Assembly (NCBI GenBank): GCA_003194525.1
Contig: NBIV01000263.1
Coordinates: forward strand, 62,001 to 126,000
Source: Gracilariopsis chorda
Taxonomy: Eukaryota; Rhodophyta; Florideophyceae; Gracilariales; Gracilariaceae
Length of the DNA stretch: 64,000 bases
Direction: 5' to 3'
How positions within the stretch are numbered: position 1 is the first letter of the stretch; each line of letters starts with the position of its first letter. A program made the position numbers and the translations under genes. Positions 30,731-41,100 of this stretch are shown piece by piece. Under the pieces are notes generated by a model. The model was given only the letters and a program-made list of their open reading frames with translations, was not told the origin of the DNA and did no database searches.

Positions 30731-33700
30731 ATGTCCCGGGAGCCGGTCGGGAATCCCCGCAAGGGCTCACCTCTTCTTTCTGGAGGGGATGCCGTGCAGT
30801 TGTTTATCTCCGATGAGAACGAAAATAGGGTGATGGTGGGCACTGCAGAGCTAAGAGATGTCGGGGGAAGTGGCGCCGGTGGGAAAGGACTTTGTCGCTC
30901 TCTACACGGACATTCTTTACGTCACAGCGCGTTGCAAGAAGAAGACCTGGTGGTAATCTGGAAAACAAAAATTCCGAGCTCTGCGAACGCGAAGTACCCC
31001 TACACGTTCAAAGGTGCAGAGGAGCCGCCAGGAACACTAAATGAGATGGTGTTCGCTGGTTTGTATGCGTGGGATGTGGCAATGATGGCCCAAATTGGCT
31101 GCGTAGGCAATGGAGAACCTGCCGTTCCCTCAAAGATTCCAACTGGGAATGGAGAGCCTGGAAATATGCCGCACGTGGCGAAACCCTCGAAGGATTGTGC
31201 CGAGTATGTTAGAAGAGTGAAGGAAGCCATGGAATCGAAGAACAAGCCGGTTACCACAGGCATAAAGGAGACGGTAACGGTTGTGGGAAACTCAGATGAT
31301 GGTCTTGAGGAAGTGGTCAACGGCAGTAAACAAACTCAGACTGCGTCTGAGGTCGAGTTTGTGGACACAGAGAATGCGCCAGAGGACGTGGATACATCTT
31401 TGGGTGGAACCAAGGTTTCTTTTGCCGACTACGACCAATACAGGTTAACTGTGGATATCGACTTGATTAATATTCCCAAAAAGACTGTTCGCAGTGTGAA
31501 TGCTCAACATAAGGCAAGCACTATGGAGAAGTACAAGACGTTTGGTTGGCTTCCGTTAGCGGGATCTATTGCTGTGGAGTTCTTGAACGAAGCAGAGGCG
31601 GAAGAAATTATAGAAGACAGCAGAATTGTGGTCCCCGTCATGCTTATTGACGGTTTACATCGCGTGCTTGTGTTGATAGACCTCAGGAAAGAAGGCTGGA
31701 AATGGGTTGATATCGTAAGTTCTCTGGATGTAGTTGTGTGGAGACGAAAAGACCGCAAGAACCTGTCATTGAACGATGTGCTGGGACTCGGAAATCTGCT
31801 TAACGAGATGAGCTCAAATGTTCTGAAGATGACATTTGCGGACAAGCTACACAGTACCGTTTCCTTTATTGGCAATTTGATGGAGGAAAACAGATTGAAG
31901 CTCGAGAACATTACCGCGAACCAGATAGCTGGGGCACTGAAAGTCAGAGAGACTATCGGCAATTACAGCGTGTGACATTTGAGTCGTTACGCGGCCCTTG
32001 GTATGAAGTTTATGAAAGATGAAGGACTTTTGAAGTTCTTTGAAGGGGTGTGGGACGAGGGGCGTTTTCTAACGCTATCGCATGTGTCCGACGAGACCTT
32101 ATTGGAACTCGAAGATGCTGGATTTCGCTTTGTGATACGTTGCCTGCAACAGCACTTACGCATGAGAATGACCTCGTCAGAGAAGATGGGTCGTTTCGAA
32201 GACACGCGGAAGCATTTCTTCGACTGTGCGATACGAATGTTTAGGTTTTGTGAGGAACTGGGGAAGAACAAGGGACTGAATCTGGAAGAAGTCTTTAACA
32301 CCGGGCTCACGTTTGCAAACAGGAAAGTTTCTGTGAATGATTACATACAGTCACAGACCGCGAAACTGGAGCTATCCGGACCGATGCGTCGTTGGTCGGG
32401 GTTGATAATGTCAAGGGTGAAGAATGTTCGAAAGAGGATTGAAGAGCATTTCAAGATATCAATGGAATCACCACCTGCAGACTGTGATGTGGTGATAGTT
32501 GAACCATCTCACCAGGTACAAGTTGTACCGCGTGAAAAGGGCGTTCCTCAGGAACCAAGCACATCTTCTGGTTCTGAAAAGAGCCAAACAGACTCTGAGC
32601 CACGTGTTCTGAGACAGAGCACGCGCAGTAGAAGAGCGACCCAACAGCCCACGTTGGACCGTGATGGACAGGTTACGAAGAGCAAGAACAAGAGGAGAAA
32701 GAAGAGCAACATCGAAGTCTTCAGTACACATAATGATGAAACTGCGCTACCATCCAAAATGAAGAAGACTGTGAGTACACCGTCTGGACGTATATCGACA
32801 GAGGTCATCAACATGTTGAGAAGTATGACAAGGAGGCAATTGACGAACTTCTTGAAAGAGCAGTCCATTCTTGTCCTTTCATCGAGCGAAGATGAAGGGG
32901 AAGAAGTGGGGACCTGTTTTGTGGAGGACGCAGAGAAGGATTTAGAAGAAGGTTGGCGAAGGTTTGAAGATATTAATCCACGGAATGTTCCGAAAGGGCT
33001 AAAAAAACCACGAGACTACACTGCAGGTGCGAATATGTCGTGGGTTTACTTAGTCAATGCGCTGCCAAGTGAATGGCCAGGGAGAGCGAATGCGGTGAAA
33101 CATCAGCACCTATGGATGCAGATGGTTCACCTCCACAAGGACCACAGGGCAGGGTGTCTGAGTGTGGAAGAATTGAGAGGTGTGCACCATGCGGTGTACT
33201 GGCGGGCTGCCTATGCCATGCACAAGGAGCTGGGCTCTACAACCAAACCCGTTCTTGGGGTAATTCTACCAAAAAGTGGAAAGCCTTCGAATGAAGAGGA
33301 AGCACTGTGGATGGTGGCGATGGAGAGGGATGAATTGGCCCGAGAGTACTTTGCTATGAAGAGAATAGAGCTTATGGAGAAAGGGTTTTGTGTCCTGGAC
33401 AACTTTGCAACGAACGATGGGATGGTATATGAGGCGAAGAAGAGGGGTGTCACTGTGGATGAAGATGTGACAGAAAGCTTACTAAAGTTCTTTCAGGAGG
33501 ACTTTATGAAGCAACCAGACCTAATCGCCGAAGAAAATAGGACGAAATGGAATCCCATTATCAATGCTGGTGAAGCCAAAGACGCTGCCGATAGAATGAA
33601 GGGTGTGGGGCGATACATTACGACGAAAAACGGTACCGTTGATGCGGTTGAAAGGGATGAAAACAATCTATTGATTGTCAGGAAGAGGGCGATGCTGGAT

Positions 33701-34391
33701 GTCCGGTTTGTGCAGATTGCAGCCGCTCATCGGTTATGCAACAACATGGCAGGAAAGAAGAAAATGTATGCACCGCAAACTGGTGGTCGTGTGCTCTGTA
33801 CCGGAGAAGGTTGCCCGAGGCAAATGCTGCACACTGATTTCAGAGGGCTTATATCTAGGGAGAGGGAAGCTGGAGATATCCCAGGGTTTTTCATGATGGC
33901 CTCTTGGGGTAGTTCTTTTATGTTATGGGTTTGTGAGAGGTCACATAACATGTATGTGACTGATGACAAAAGCTTGAAGCGATTGTCTCAGACCATGCTT
34001 GTGAAGAAGTTCAGAACTCTGCCGTACTCTATATTGGGACGTCTTTCATGCTGGAGCGGCATACGACGATTCTCTGGTTAAGGAACATTGTTTCAGGTAC
34101 CATATGTACCTCGTTCCGGAGGGCTATAAGCTACCAGAAGCGGTGCATAGACAGCCTGCATTTCGGCCAATGTTTGAGGAGGAGGACTGTGGTATGAGAG
34201 ATGATCCGAACGATAGGATGGGTTTTGAGGAAGATCTGGAAGAGTCAAGCGACGATGAGCAGATGGAAGACGTGGTGTATGGAGAAGAGGACTACCAAGA
34301 AAAAGAAAATGCGAAGGTATTAAGGGGCAATGAAGATAACATAGACGAAGACTGCGATGAAAATGCTCTGTATTTGGATGATCAAGATTAA
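30731..34391 (+). pseudogene. ParB-like + 2-oxoglutarate/Fe(II) dioxygenase fusion
   Basis: ATG 30,731. Domains in order: N-terminal module CRSLHGHSLRHSAL ... YPYTFKGAEEPPG ... GLYAWD (residues ~50-120); ParB/sulfiredoxin-like domain with RLTVDIDLINIPKK and MLIDGLHRVLVLID (~235-330); helical region; a basic linker (KKRKK-type patches, ~32,680); and a C-terminal double-stranded beta-helix. The last has RQMLHTDF (His-x-Asp iron ligands, 33,830-33,838) and, after a frame change near 34,035, VFHAGAAYDD and FRYHMYLVPEG, supplying the distal His and the Arg that binds 2-oxoglutarate. An acidic tail ends at 34,391. One in-frame TGA lies at 31,973-31,975, opposite Arg in paralog 1. Such dioxygenases oxidise methyl groups or proteins; a DNA or histone substrate is inferred from context only. 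Confidence 0.62.
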
Positions 34392-34408
34392 GTAGTTTTG
34401 AGAGGTTT

Positions 34409-34633
34409 TTGGTATCTCATATACTACACATTAAGACAAAGCAAGTGCTGGACTTTGGTTCGAATTTTCTATTGACGACAATGGAAAACGTTGTGATCTT
34501 TGACTTAAGAGAGGGTCTTGAAGGCACCGAACGGGCACAGATACTTGTAGTTGATTGCAATCATGTCAATGAGGAGAAAAAGGCAGGGTTGCTGAAGTCA
34601 GTAAAAGCTTGTTTTAAGCGTTCTATCACTTAA
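34409..34633 (+). CDS. Small hypothetical frame after the dioxygenase gene
   Basis: About 74 codons containing TTMENVVIFDLREGLEGTER and AQILVVDCNHVNEEKKAG, starting from a non-ATG codon or an internal ATG. The alternating hydrophobic strands look protein-like. It could be an extra exon or decayed neighbour. No family recognised. Confidence 0.25.
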   Translation: MVSHILHIKTKQVLDFGSNFLLTTMENVVIFDLREGLEGTERAQILVVDCNHVNEEKKAGLLKSVKACFKRSIT

Positions 34634-36223
34634 ATGGACAGGTAATTGCCAGAGACCAGGTTATGGTTTTCAATCTGCACGGAGGCCGTTTGGTACGAGT
34701 AGTGTGATCTTCTGTTGAATTAAGTTGAGATAATTAGCTTTTCAACGACAAAACGCTAGTCATAGGGTAACGTTAAGAAAGTTGAAGTGTTATTTTCATT
34801 TACAAACGAACCAGGAACAAAAGACAACTTCATGACACCCAAACCACTGTGACTTGACTTCGTTTCGATGCTTTCCCTGTTCTGTACACAGCATGAAATC
34901 CTCAAGTAGAGCGATAGCTATCGAAACGAAAACCGTATTCTACAGCACGCTCACAATAAAGCAAACAGTATACTGTATCCACTCCTCGCCCTTTCTCTTT
35001 CCCAACTTCTCATTCTGTCCGATCTTACTTTCGCATAATGCCTCCAACAACTAGGACTCGCAAATCAGAGCTTGCTCGTCTCAAAAGAGGTATTTTAAGC
35101 GTATGAAGCCAGTCTACACACAGTTGATGCAATGCGAATAGCGAAGCTCAAGAAGACTACATCTTGTACCGCTACAAAAATCCAGAAGTCTTCCTGAAAT
35201 CGTTTGGCAAACATAAACAATATCACTTTCCCCAATAAAATGAAGCTTAAGAAACTCTTAGAGGCAATCTGATCCATCGCCATGCGGACCGAGGACACCT
35301 CATGGTAAACAGGATGTATTCGACGTAGTTGTACAATATTTCCCTTAAACTGGAGATTCAGCGCCCTCTAGCAGTTCGGCGTGCCATTGCCAAGCGCACA
35401 ACATGTAATGGAGCCGCTGGCGAACAGTGGATCGATTTGTCAGGAACGGAAGAAGTAAGAAGCATCAAATCTATAAGTAAACGTTGTTCTTTGTTTCTGA
35501 TTCTTCTTCAAAGTATAGGGGAAGACATTTATTTTGTTAAAGCATGAAGAGGATTGGGAAACGCCGCGTAACCTTGTTCAAATTTACCTATTCTTCCCGA
35601 ACTCTTATGCCGTGCAAGCCGAGACAAAGAGCTGACCAACGAGGTGTCTTAGATCTAACGGCCTTGAGGGTTGTTTAAGATATGCAGTAGTTGCGTAAAT
35701 ACCTAAATAATGTGAAAGCTGTCGATCAAAACCAGCGCATACGTCTGGCATCCGTAAAAACACTAGATCCTCTTATTTTATTGTCTTCCTTCTCTGGTTT
35801 GCTAATTTAATGGTTCTTCCTAGACGTTATCTCTCCGGAAGAGTTTGCACGTTTCTCGGATGTTGTGCCAAATTTTTGCCTCGTCCTCAACTCCGCCATT
35901 CTGTCGATTCTGAAGCGAGGGATACTCTCGATTTTCATTGGATTGAGTTTTATCGATCCATGAATGTGAACCGGATAAAGGGACCGGAAGCTGTAACCAT
36001 GAGGTTCGTAGTATTTGGAACCGGAAGGAAGATACTACAGATAGTGCAGCAAAAATAAAATCTGTCATAGAAGTACCTTTTAAAACCTGTGAAACCGCAA
36101 AGCATTACAATGAAGGCAATGGAGATGGCATTTTCTCTTGTGGAGCTCTTTACATGAATCTGAAGACCTTGCTGCTACGCCAAACACGTTTATGCAGCTA
36201 TTTGAAAGAAAAAGGTTTCAGAT
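34634..36223. other. Decayed sequence, no assignable gene
   Basis: An ATG at 35,038 opens PPTTRTRKSELARLKRGIL and stops after about 22 codons. A plus-strand piece near 35,825-35,960 reads SPEEFARFSDVVPNFCLVL then FIGLSFID in one frame, which looks like worn coding sequence. Neither piece can be assigned. The interval probably holds a heavily decayed plus-strand gene. Confidence 0.3.
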
Positions 36224-37495
36224 CTATGGAGAACCGCTCTTAGTCATTTCTACTATTGTGGAAAGCTGCTCCTCTGGATATTGTGAGGTTAATGATTGTT
36301 CACAGAGCATGTGAAAATCTAATCCTATTAGAAGGTTTTCAGTTGCCTGCAATGTCAATTCGTTGGTCGTAATCCGATCGATCGTCAACGGGTCATGTGC
36401 ACAAAAATCCTCGGAAGTATTTCTGATAGGACCATAAGTAACTGCTCTATACGCAGAGCTAGGTATGACGAAAAGCTCGATATCTTCAAGCATTCCATTG
36501 AAACCCCACGTGTTGAGGGTGTCACGAATCTTCATTTCTTTTACATCAACAACCATTGGAAGTTTCACAAAGATTTTGATGTGTTCTGAAGGATGTATCG
36601 AAGCCAGAAAACGACCTGATTGCTCTTGAGACATGGATTTTTGGTTTTCATACCTTTTTATACATCCAAAATATACTTTTCCATTGAACGGGAGAGTTAC
36701 TTTCTTGTACGCATAGTCATCCTCCCTTTTCCATCGCTTCGTAACCTGCGAGATATGAACAGGTAGCCACCCGGTCTTTGCTGGGTTTACTTCGTAGCAG
36801 AGTTCCTGTATATTCGTATCATGGCTGCCCTTGACAAGAGTGTCAAGCCAAGAGATTATACTGCAGGGCTTTGGCGATGGCACCCAACCATAGAGATTGT
36901 TTCCATCGTTAGAGGCTTGTGCTGATACGTTCTGTCGCAGACAATGAACAGCACGGTCAATTCTGGAGCTTGTGGCGCTTTCATGTGAGGTTAAGAACGA
37001 ACAGATGAGGAAGGTTTGCACAGAGTAGTACATGATTAGACCTCCGAGCCATTGCTCATAGCACCGAACTTTGCTCATAGAAACAAACTCCACCTGCTGA
37101 TATCGAAGAACCGGAATCGTTTTCAGTTTCTCGTCATATTCCCAACATGCAACAACGATAAATGGATCGCTGTTTTCATGCTTTGAGAGGAAGCAGGAAG
37201 AGGAAGTTCTGTCAAACTGAAAGCAAATACCATCGCCGGACCTTTTGAGGTACCCTAATTTATGAAATTCTATTTCCGAATTGAAGAGTAGCATACTAGG
37301 GTATTTTTGACTCGAAGAGTATAGCGGAAGATCGTTTCTCATAGTAACGAACGGCGGGATTGCTTCCGTCTCCACACTGCGGGGGTCTGTGTATGATATC
37401 AGTATCGCAGGCATACTGGTACCCTTCGAGGAATGAACAGTACACAGCATGAAAAAGGATATTGCGCAGCAGTGAAAAGAGAATACCAATCGCAA
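36224..37495 (-). CDS. Intact 423-aa protein of unknown family, possible signal peptide
   Basis: Single open frame from ATG 37,495 to TAG. The first ~25 residues (LVFSFHCCAISFFMLCTVHS) are hydrophobic and could be a signal peptide, or the true start may be the later Met in GTSMPAILISY. The body has strand-rich segments (VKLPMVVDVKEMKIRDTL, FVIPSSAYRAVTYG) and an even Cys spread. No motif is recognised. It is divergent from the large gene starting at 38,150 across a ~650-bp interval with duplicated sequence. Among broken neighbours it is notable for being open throughout. Confidence 0.55.
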   Translation of the reverse strand: MRLVFSFHCCAISFFMLCTVHSSKGTSMPAILISYTDPRSVETEAIPPFVTMRNDLPLYSSSQKYPSMLLFNSEIEFHKLGYLKRSGDGICFQFDRTSSSCFLSKHENSDPFIVVACWEYDEKLKTIPVLRYQQVEFVSMSKVRCYEQWLGGLIMYYSVQTFLICSFLTSHESATSSRIDRAVHCLRQNVSAQASNDGNNLYGWVPSPKPCSIISWLDTLVKGSHDTNIQELCYEVNPAKTGWLPVHISQVTKRWKREDDYAYKKVTLPFNGKVYFGCIKRYENQKSMSQEQSGRFLASIHPSEHIKIFVKLPMVVDVKEMKIRDTLNTWGFNGMLEDIELFVIPSSAYRAVTYGPIRNTSEDFCAHDPLTIDRITTNELTLQATENLLIGLDFHMLCEQSLTSQYPEEQLSTIVEMTKSGSP

Positions 37496-38149
37496 AAGGG
37501 GTTTTCAGAGGTTTACGATGATGGCGTTTGACGAGACTTGTACTTTTGAACCAATGCGACCTAAAAGCAAGTCTTGAGCGGGGTAACCTTCGCACACGTG
37601 TTTGGGCTCTAATTGCCAAACCACGTGTACACTTGTGACCCTGCGTCGTGCATGTGAATGCAGGGCGTGTGAACCGTGTAGGTTTACGATGATTGCGTTT
37701 GACGATATCCAGAGCAAGAACTCTAGTTTGAACCAAAGCGATCTAAAAGCGAGCTCTGGGCGGGTTTTCTGAATGGGATTCTCTACTGATATATGAAGGT
37801 GATTCGTACTGGTAGAATTCCCTAAAATCCTGCACACTCACTGCTGCAGTACTGGGTGATGCCCTGAATCTATCAAACTTTACATGTGTGCAACCTGTAC
37901 TGGCCTCTTTAGCCAAGCCACGTGTTTCTTGTTTGTGATGTGTTGTATCCTTACTGTATGCGAGATCAATGTTAGTTCTCTCCTAGCCTCACAAATCACC
38001 ACTCGCCAACATGAGGGTTCACGAACACCTGGTGTATTTCTGCACTCTTGTTTCTACGTTTAACAAAACCAATATTAATATATATATATGTATTGGTTTT
38101 GTTACTTTTTGTGTATATATATATCTCTAACGCCCAGAAATCTATTTCC
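37496..38149. promoter_or_regulatory. Divergent intergenic region with a duplicated ~80-bp element
   Basis: AGGTTTACGATGATGGCGTT at 37,509 and AGGTTTACGATGATTGCGTT at 37,680 begin two ~75-85-bp copies in the same orientation. Both end in TTTGAACCAAxGCGA, TCTAAAAGC and GGGCGGG-like words. A third shorter similarity (GCCAAxCCACGTGT) occurs at about 37,613 and 37,915. An AT-rich tract (38,075-38,125) lies just before the ATG at 38,150. Sited between head-to-head genes, these may be shared promoter elements. Confidence 0.4.
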
Positions 38150-41100
38150 ATGGAAGCCACGGCACCTCATCACGACTTCACCTCATCACGACTTCACCTA
38201 TGCGCAGCTTTTAATACCCAAGGTACCTTTGATACAATGTTGCTAGCGGCACTTCAATCTGTTGGCATTGAAATTCCATGTACAGTACATGGAGGTCCTT
38301 GTCAGGACTGTATGCGGGTGATTGAAAACTGCTCTTCTTCTGGCGACGTATTGCAACAGTGGGAACTAATGAGAGAGATATACTCGTCTTCCAACTGCAG
38401 ACCTGGGAAAGAAATTCTTCGTCAATCCTCTGGCTCGATTATAGAATTAAGAGCATGCTGGGATTGCTTAACAGATCCCCTCGCTCACGTTAACGAGGGC
38501 TCAACAAAGGTGAAGTTCAAACCGTTTCCGAGCATCCTCGAACGTGCAGATTGCAGCTTTCCGGGGTACGATGAGCCGTCCGTTCCTTGTGTATATCACC
38601 AACTCTCAGTGCCTCTTCGGTGCATTGGAGAGATTCCAATGCTTTGTTTAGTCCGTATATCAGAAGTTGTTGAATCGTCTCAACTGTACCCTTTGACAAT
38701 ACAAGAATTATCTCCCTCAAAGTACCGGGTCGGGATCGATATACAAGATTCGTTCCAAGGCCTTGGTGTGTTCCTTTCAAACCCCTGTTATCCCCGCTTA
38801 AGGAATATATACTTCTCAGATACTGTATCGGACTATACAGGTGATGTGCGTTTAGTGAAAATATCTCACAAGCGCCAAAGAACACCTGAAATGTACTCGT
38901 TGGAAGAAGTTGCAAGTGGAAAGCCTTTTGCTACAGATGACGGTACCTTAGCGCTCGCTAGAAGCATTTTCTTTGGAGCATCTGAGATAAATCTTAACTA
39001 TGCTCCAATAGTTGTACCAAAAAATAGGTCGACTTCCGCATTCGAAGAACTTCCCAAGGATGACGGTGAAAGCATTTCAATCGAAGAAGATGGGGACAAT
39101 CAGGGCGACGGCGGGGATGATCTGCAGCCTGTTGAGGTACCATGGGAACATCTTCTGAACACATCTTCCGAGGAGAGCGAACATCGCCAAGAGAGTGATA
39201 GCCAATTCAAACCGGAAGATGTTGAGATTGGAGAATAACGTTATTTACAGGAACTAATTGGTCACATTATCAGCCTTCAGAATGAAGTCAAAGACATTTC
39301 AAAGTTATCACTTCCGATCTTGTTCGCTTCTAGACAAGAAATGCTCCGGCATCTTTCTGAAGAAGACGTTGAGCACAGCACAGTTCCAAGAATATGGACA
39401 AATGTCTTACAAAACACGATAACCACCTGGCAGCTTAAATCAGAATGTCGTTTGAAGCCGTCGTTTCTAATTGCAGGTGACCTCGCCTCTTCGGAGGAAG
39501 GAAAGAATGCTCTAGATTTAAGATCTGCGTCCTTACAATCATCTGATTGTTTTGAAAAATTGTTTTGGTCTATTGATGTGGATTCCGTCGATGCGATATC
39601 TGTACCACTCGGAGGAACGGTGTTTGGGGTTTGTGAGGCTCGAATCCCAAATACGTTTCAACCACACATGATTGCGGCAAGGAGATTTCTCAAGAAGAAC
39701 AATAATCTTTCCAAAAGTACTTAATACGAATGTACCCAATATCCAGGAAACTATTTTCTGCAGCAAAGTTTCAGAAGAAGAAGATCCCCGGCAAGGGCAA
39801 CAGATTCCATTTATGATCCTCTCGCTTTCAAAGTGCTTGACGTCAAAACCAGCTTTTGCATTGACCCAGTACCAGTATACGCAATCGCTCCTTCTTCTAC
39901 GGTGGAAATGGTCGTCGGGGAAAGAGGATATTTGTTGCAATTGTTTTTAAACTCCATGACAGTGTCAGAAGAAAAGCCAACCTTACCATCCAGTGAAAAG
40001 CGTGCAATCAGTCATAAGATGCTCTGGTATATGTTTACAGAAGTGCTGTACATGGCACTCAGACACGTTACAGGCGTTGTGAGCTTCAAAAAGTTTATGA
40101 CCAGATCACCTTGTTGTGTGGTACCACGACGCTCAAACAAATCCGAGCATTACACACGAAGAGGGGCGTACGCCATCGAATCTGTTAGCATTTCAATTGG
40201 TAATGGACGATTATCACTTGCCTTGAATTATTGCGTCATAATGTTTAGGGCATTGGAGATGTTTCTAAACATCCCCGCAACTTATAGAGTTCCCCAATAC
40301 ACCAATTCAGAATACTATGACACTCCTCGACATCTATTTCGATACTTCGGGGGCTCTCCAAGAGTTAAACAAGTTTTGGAAAACGATATTGATGACCCTG
40401 ACAATATTCAGTACTTCAGAGATCATGTTTGGAAGGGAAGTATAGGAAATGGGTTCTTAGACCTTAACGCTGACCCCGACCGGTTTGGGGGATACGGTAT
40501 GCCTTCCGAACAGTCAAACGAAATGGCCTTTGCAAGAAGGCATCTTGTGCTTCAAGATCTTTTGATCGTAGCCCCAATTGCGCTACGACTATTCCGCCAT
40601 GGAATGCACAAAGAGCTTTTGAACAGCGGTGAGGTCACAGACCTAGAGGTTTGCATAAGGAAAGAACTAGACTCAAGCAGATTGGTTGATTCGGTTGTTG
40701 ATGGTGGATATACACTGTACGTGAATGATCTTGAAACAAATAAGCTATCTGTGCATGTGCCAAGGTCCAGCGTTTTGATACCACGTTCCAACCCGTTCAT
40801 TCCGCTTACCGCGGCCCATCGAACAAACGCCAGTTTAGGAATGAAGATGTTCTCCTCTCACCTATATCCCTTTTGCACGGGTTTTCAGACTGCGACTTTA
40901 CAAGTGCGCCAAGACGGGAGAAAACTGGGGCCTCTAATGAAAAAAGTGAAGGTATACCAAACGACAAGACATATGAATTCAAACAGAGGTGAGACAGCTT
41001 ACTCCTCACCTTTGTGGTATGAGCTAATCAACAAACTACGTTCTTCGATGTCCGTATACGCAAGTTTTGTCGCACAGTTACAGTCAGAGAAAGATGGAAT

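Noticed and set aside
38048-38149. N-terminal membrane segment of the giant gene
   Set aside because: The hydrophobic codons translate an AT-rich TATATA tract upstream; ATG 38,150 gives a more ordinary protein start.
39137-39250. Intron removing the first stop of the giant gene
   Set aside because: A GT...TTTACAG pair of 114 nt keeps the frame, but the donor is weak and the other stops have no comparable intron. It is mentioned only as an alternative.
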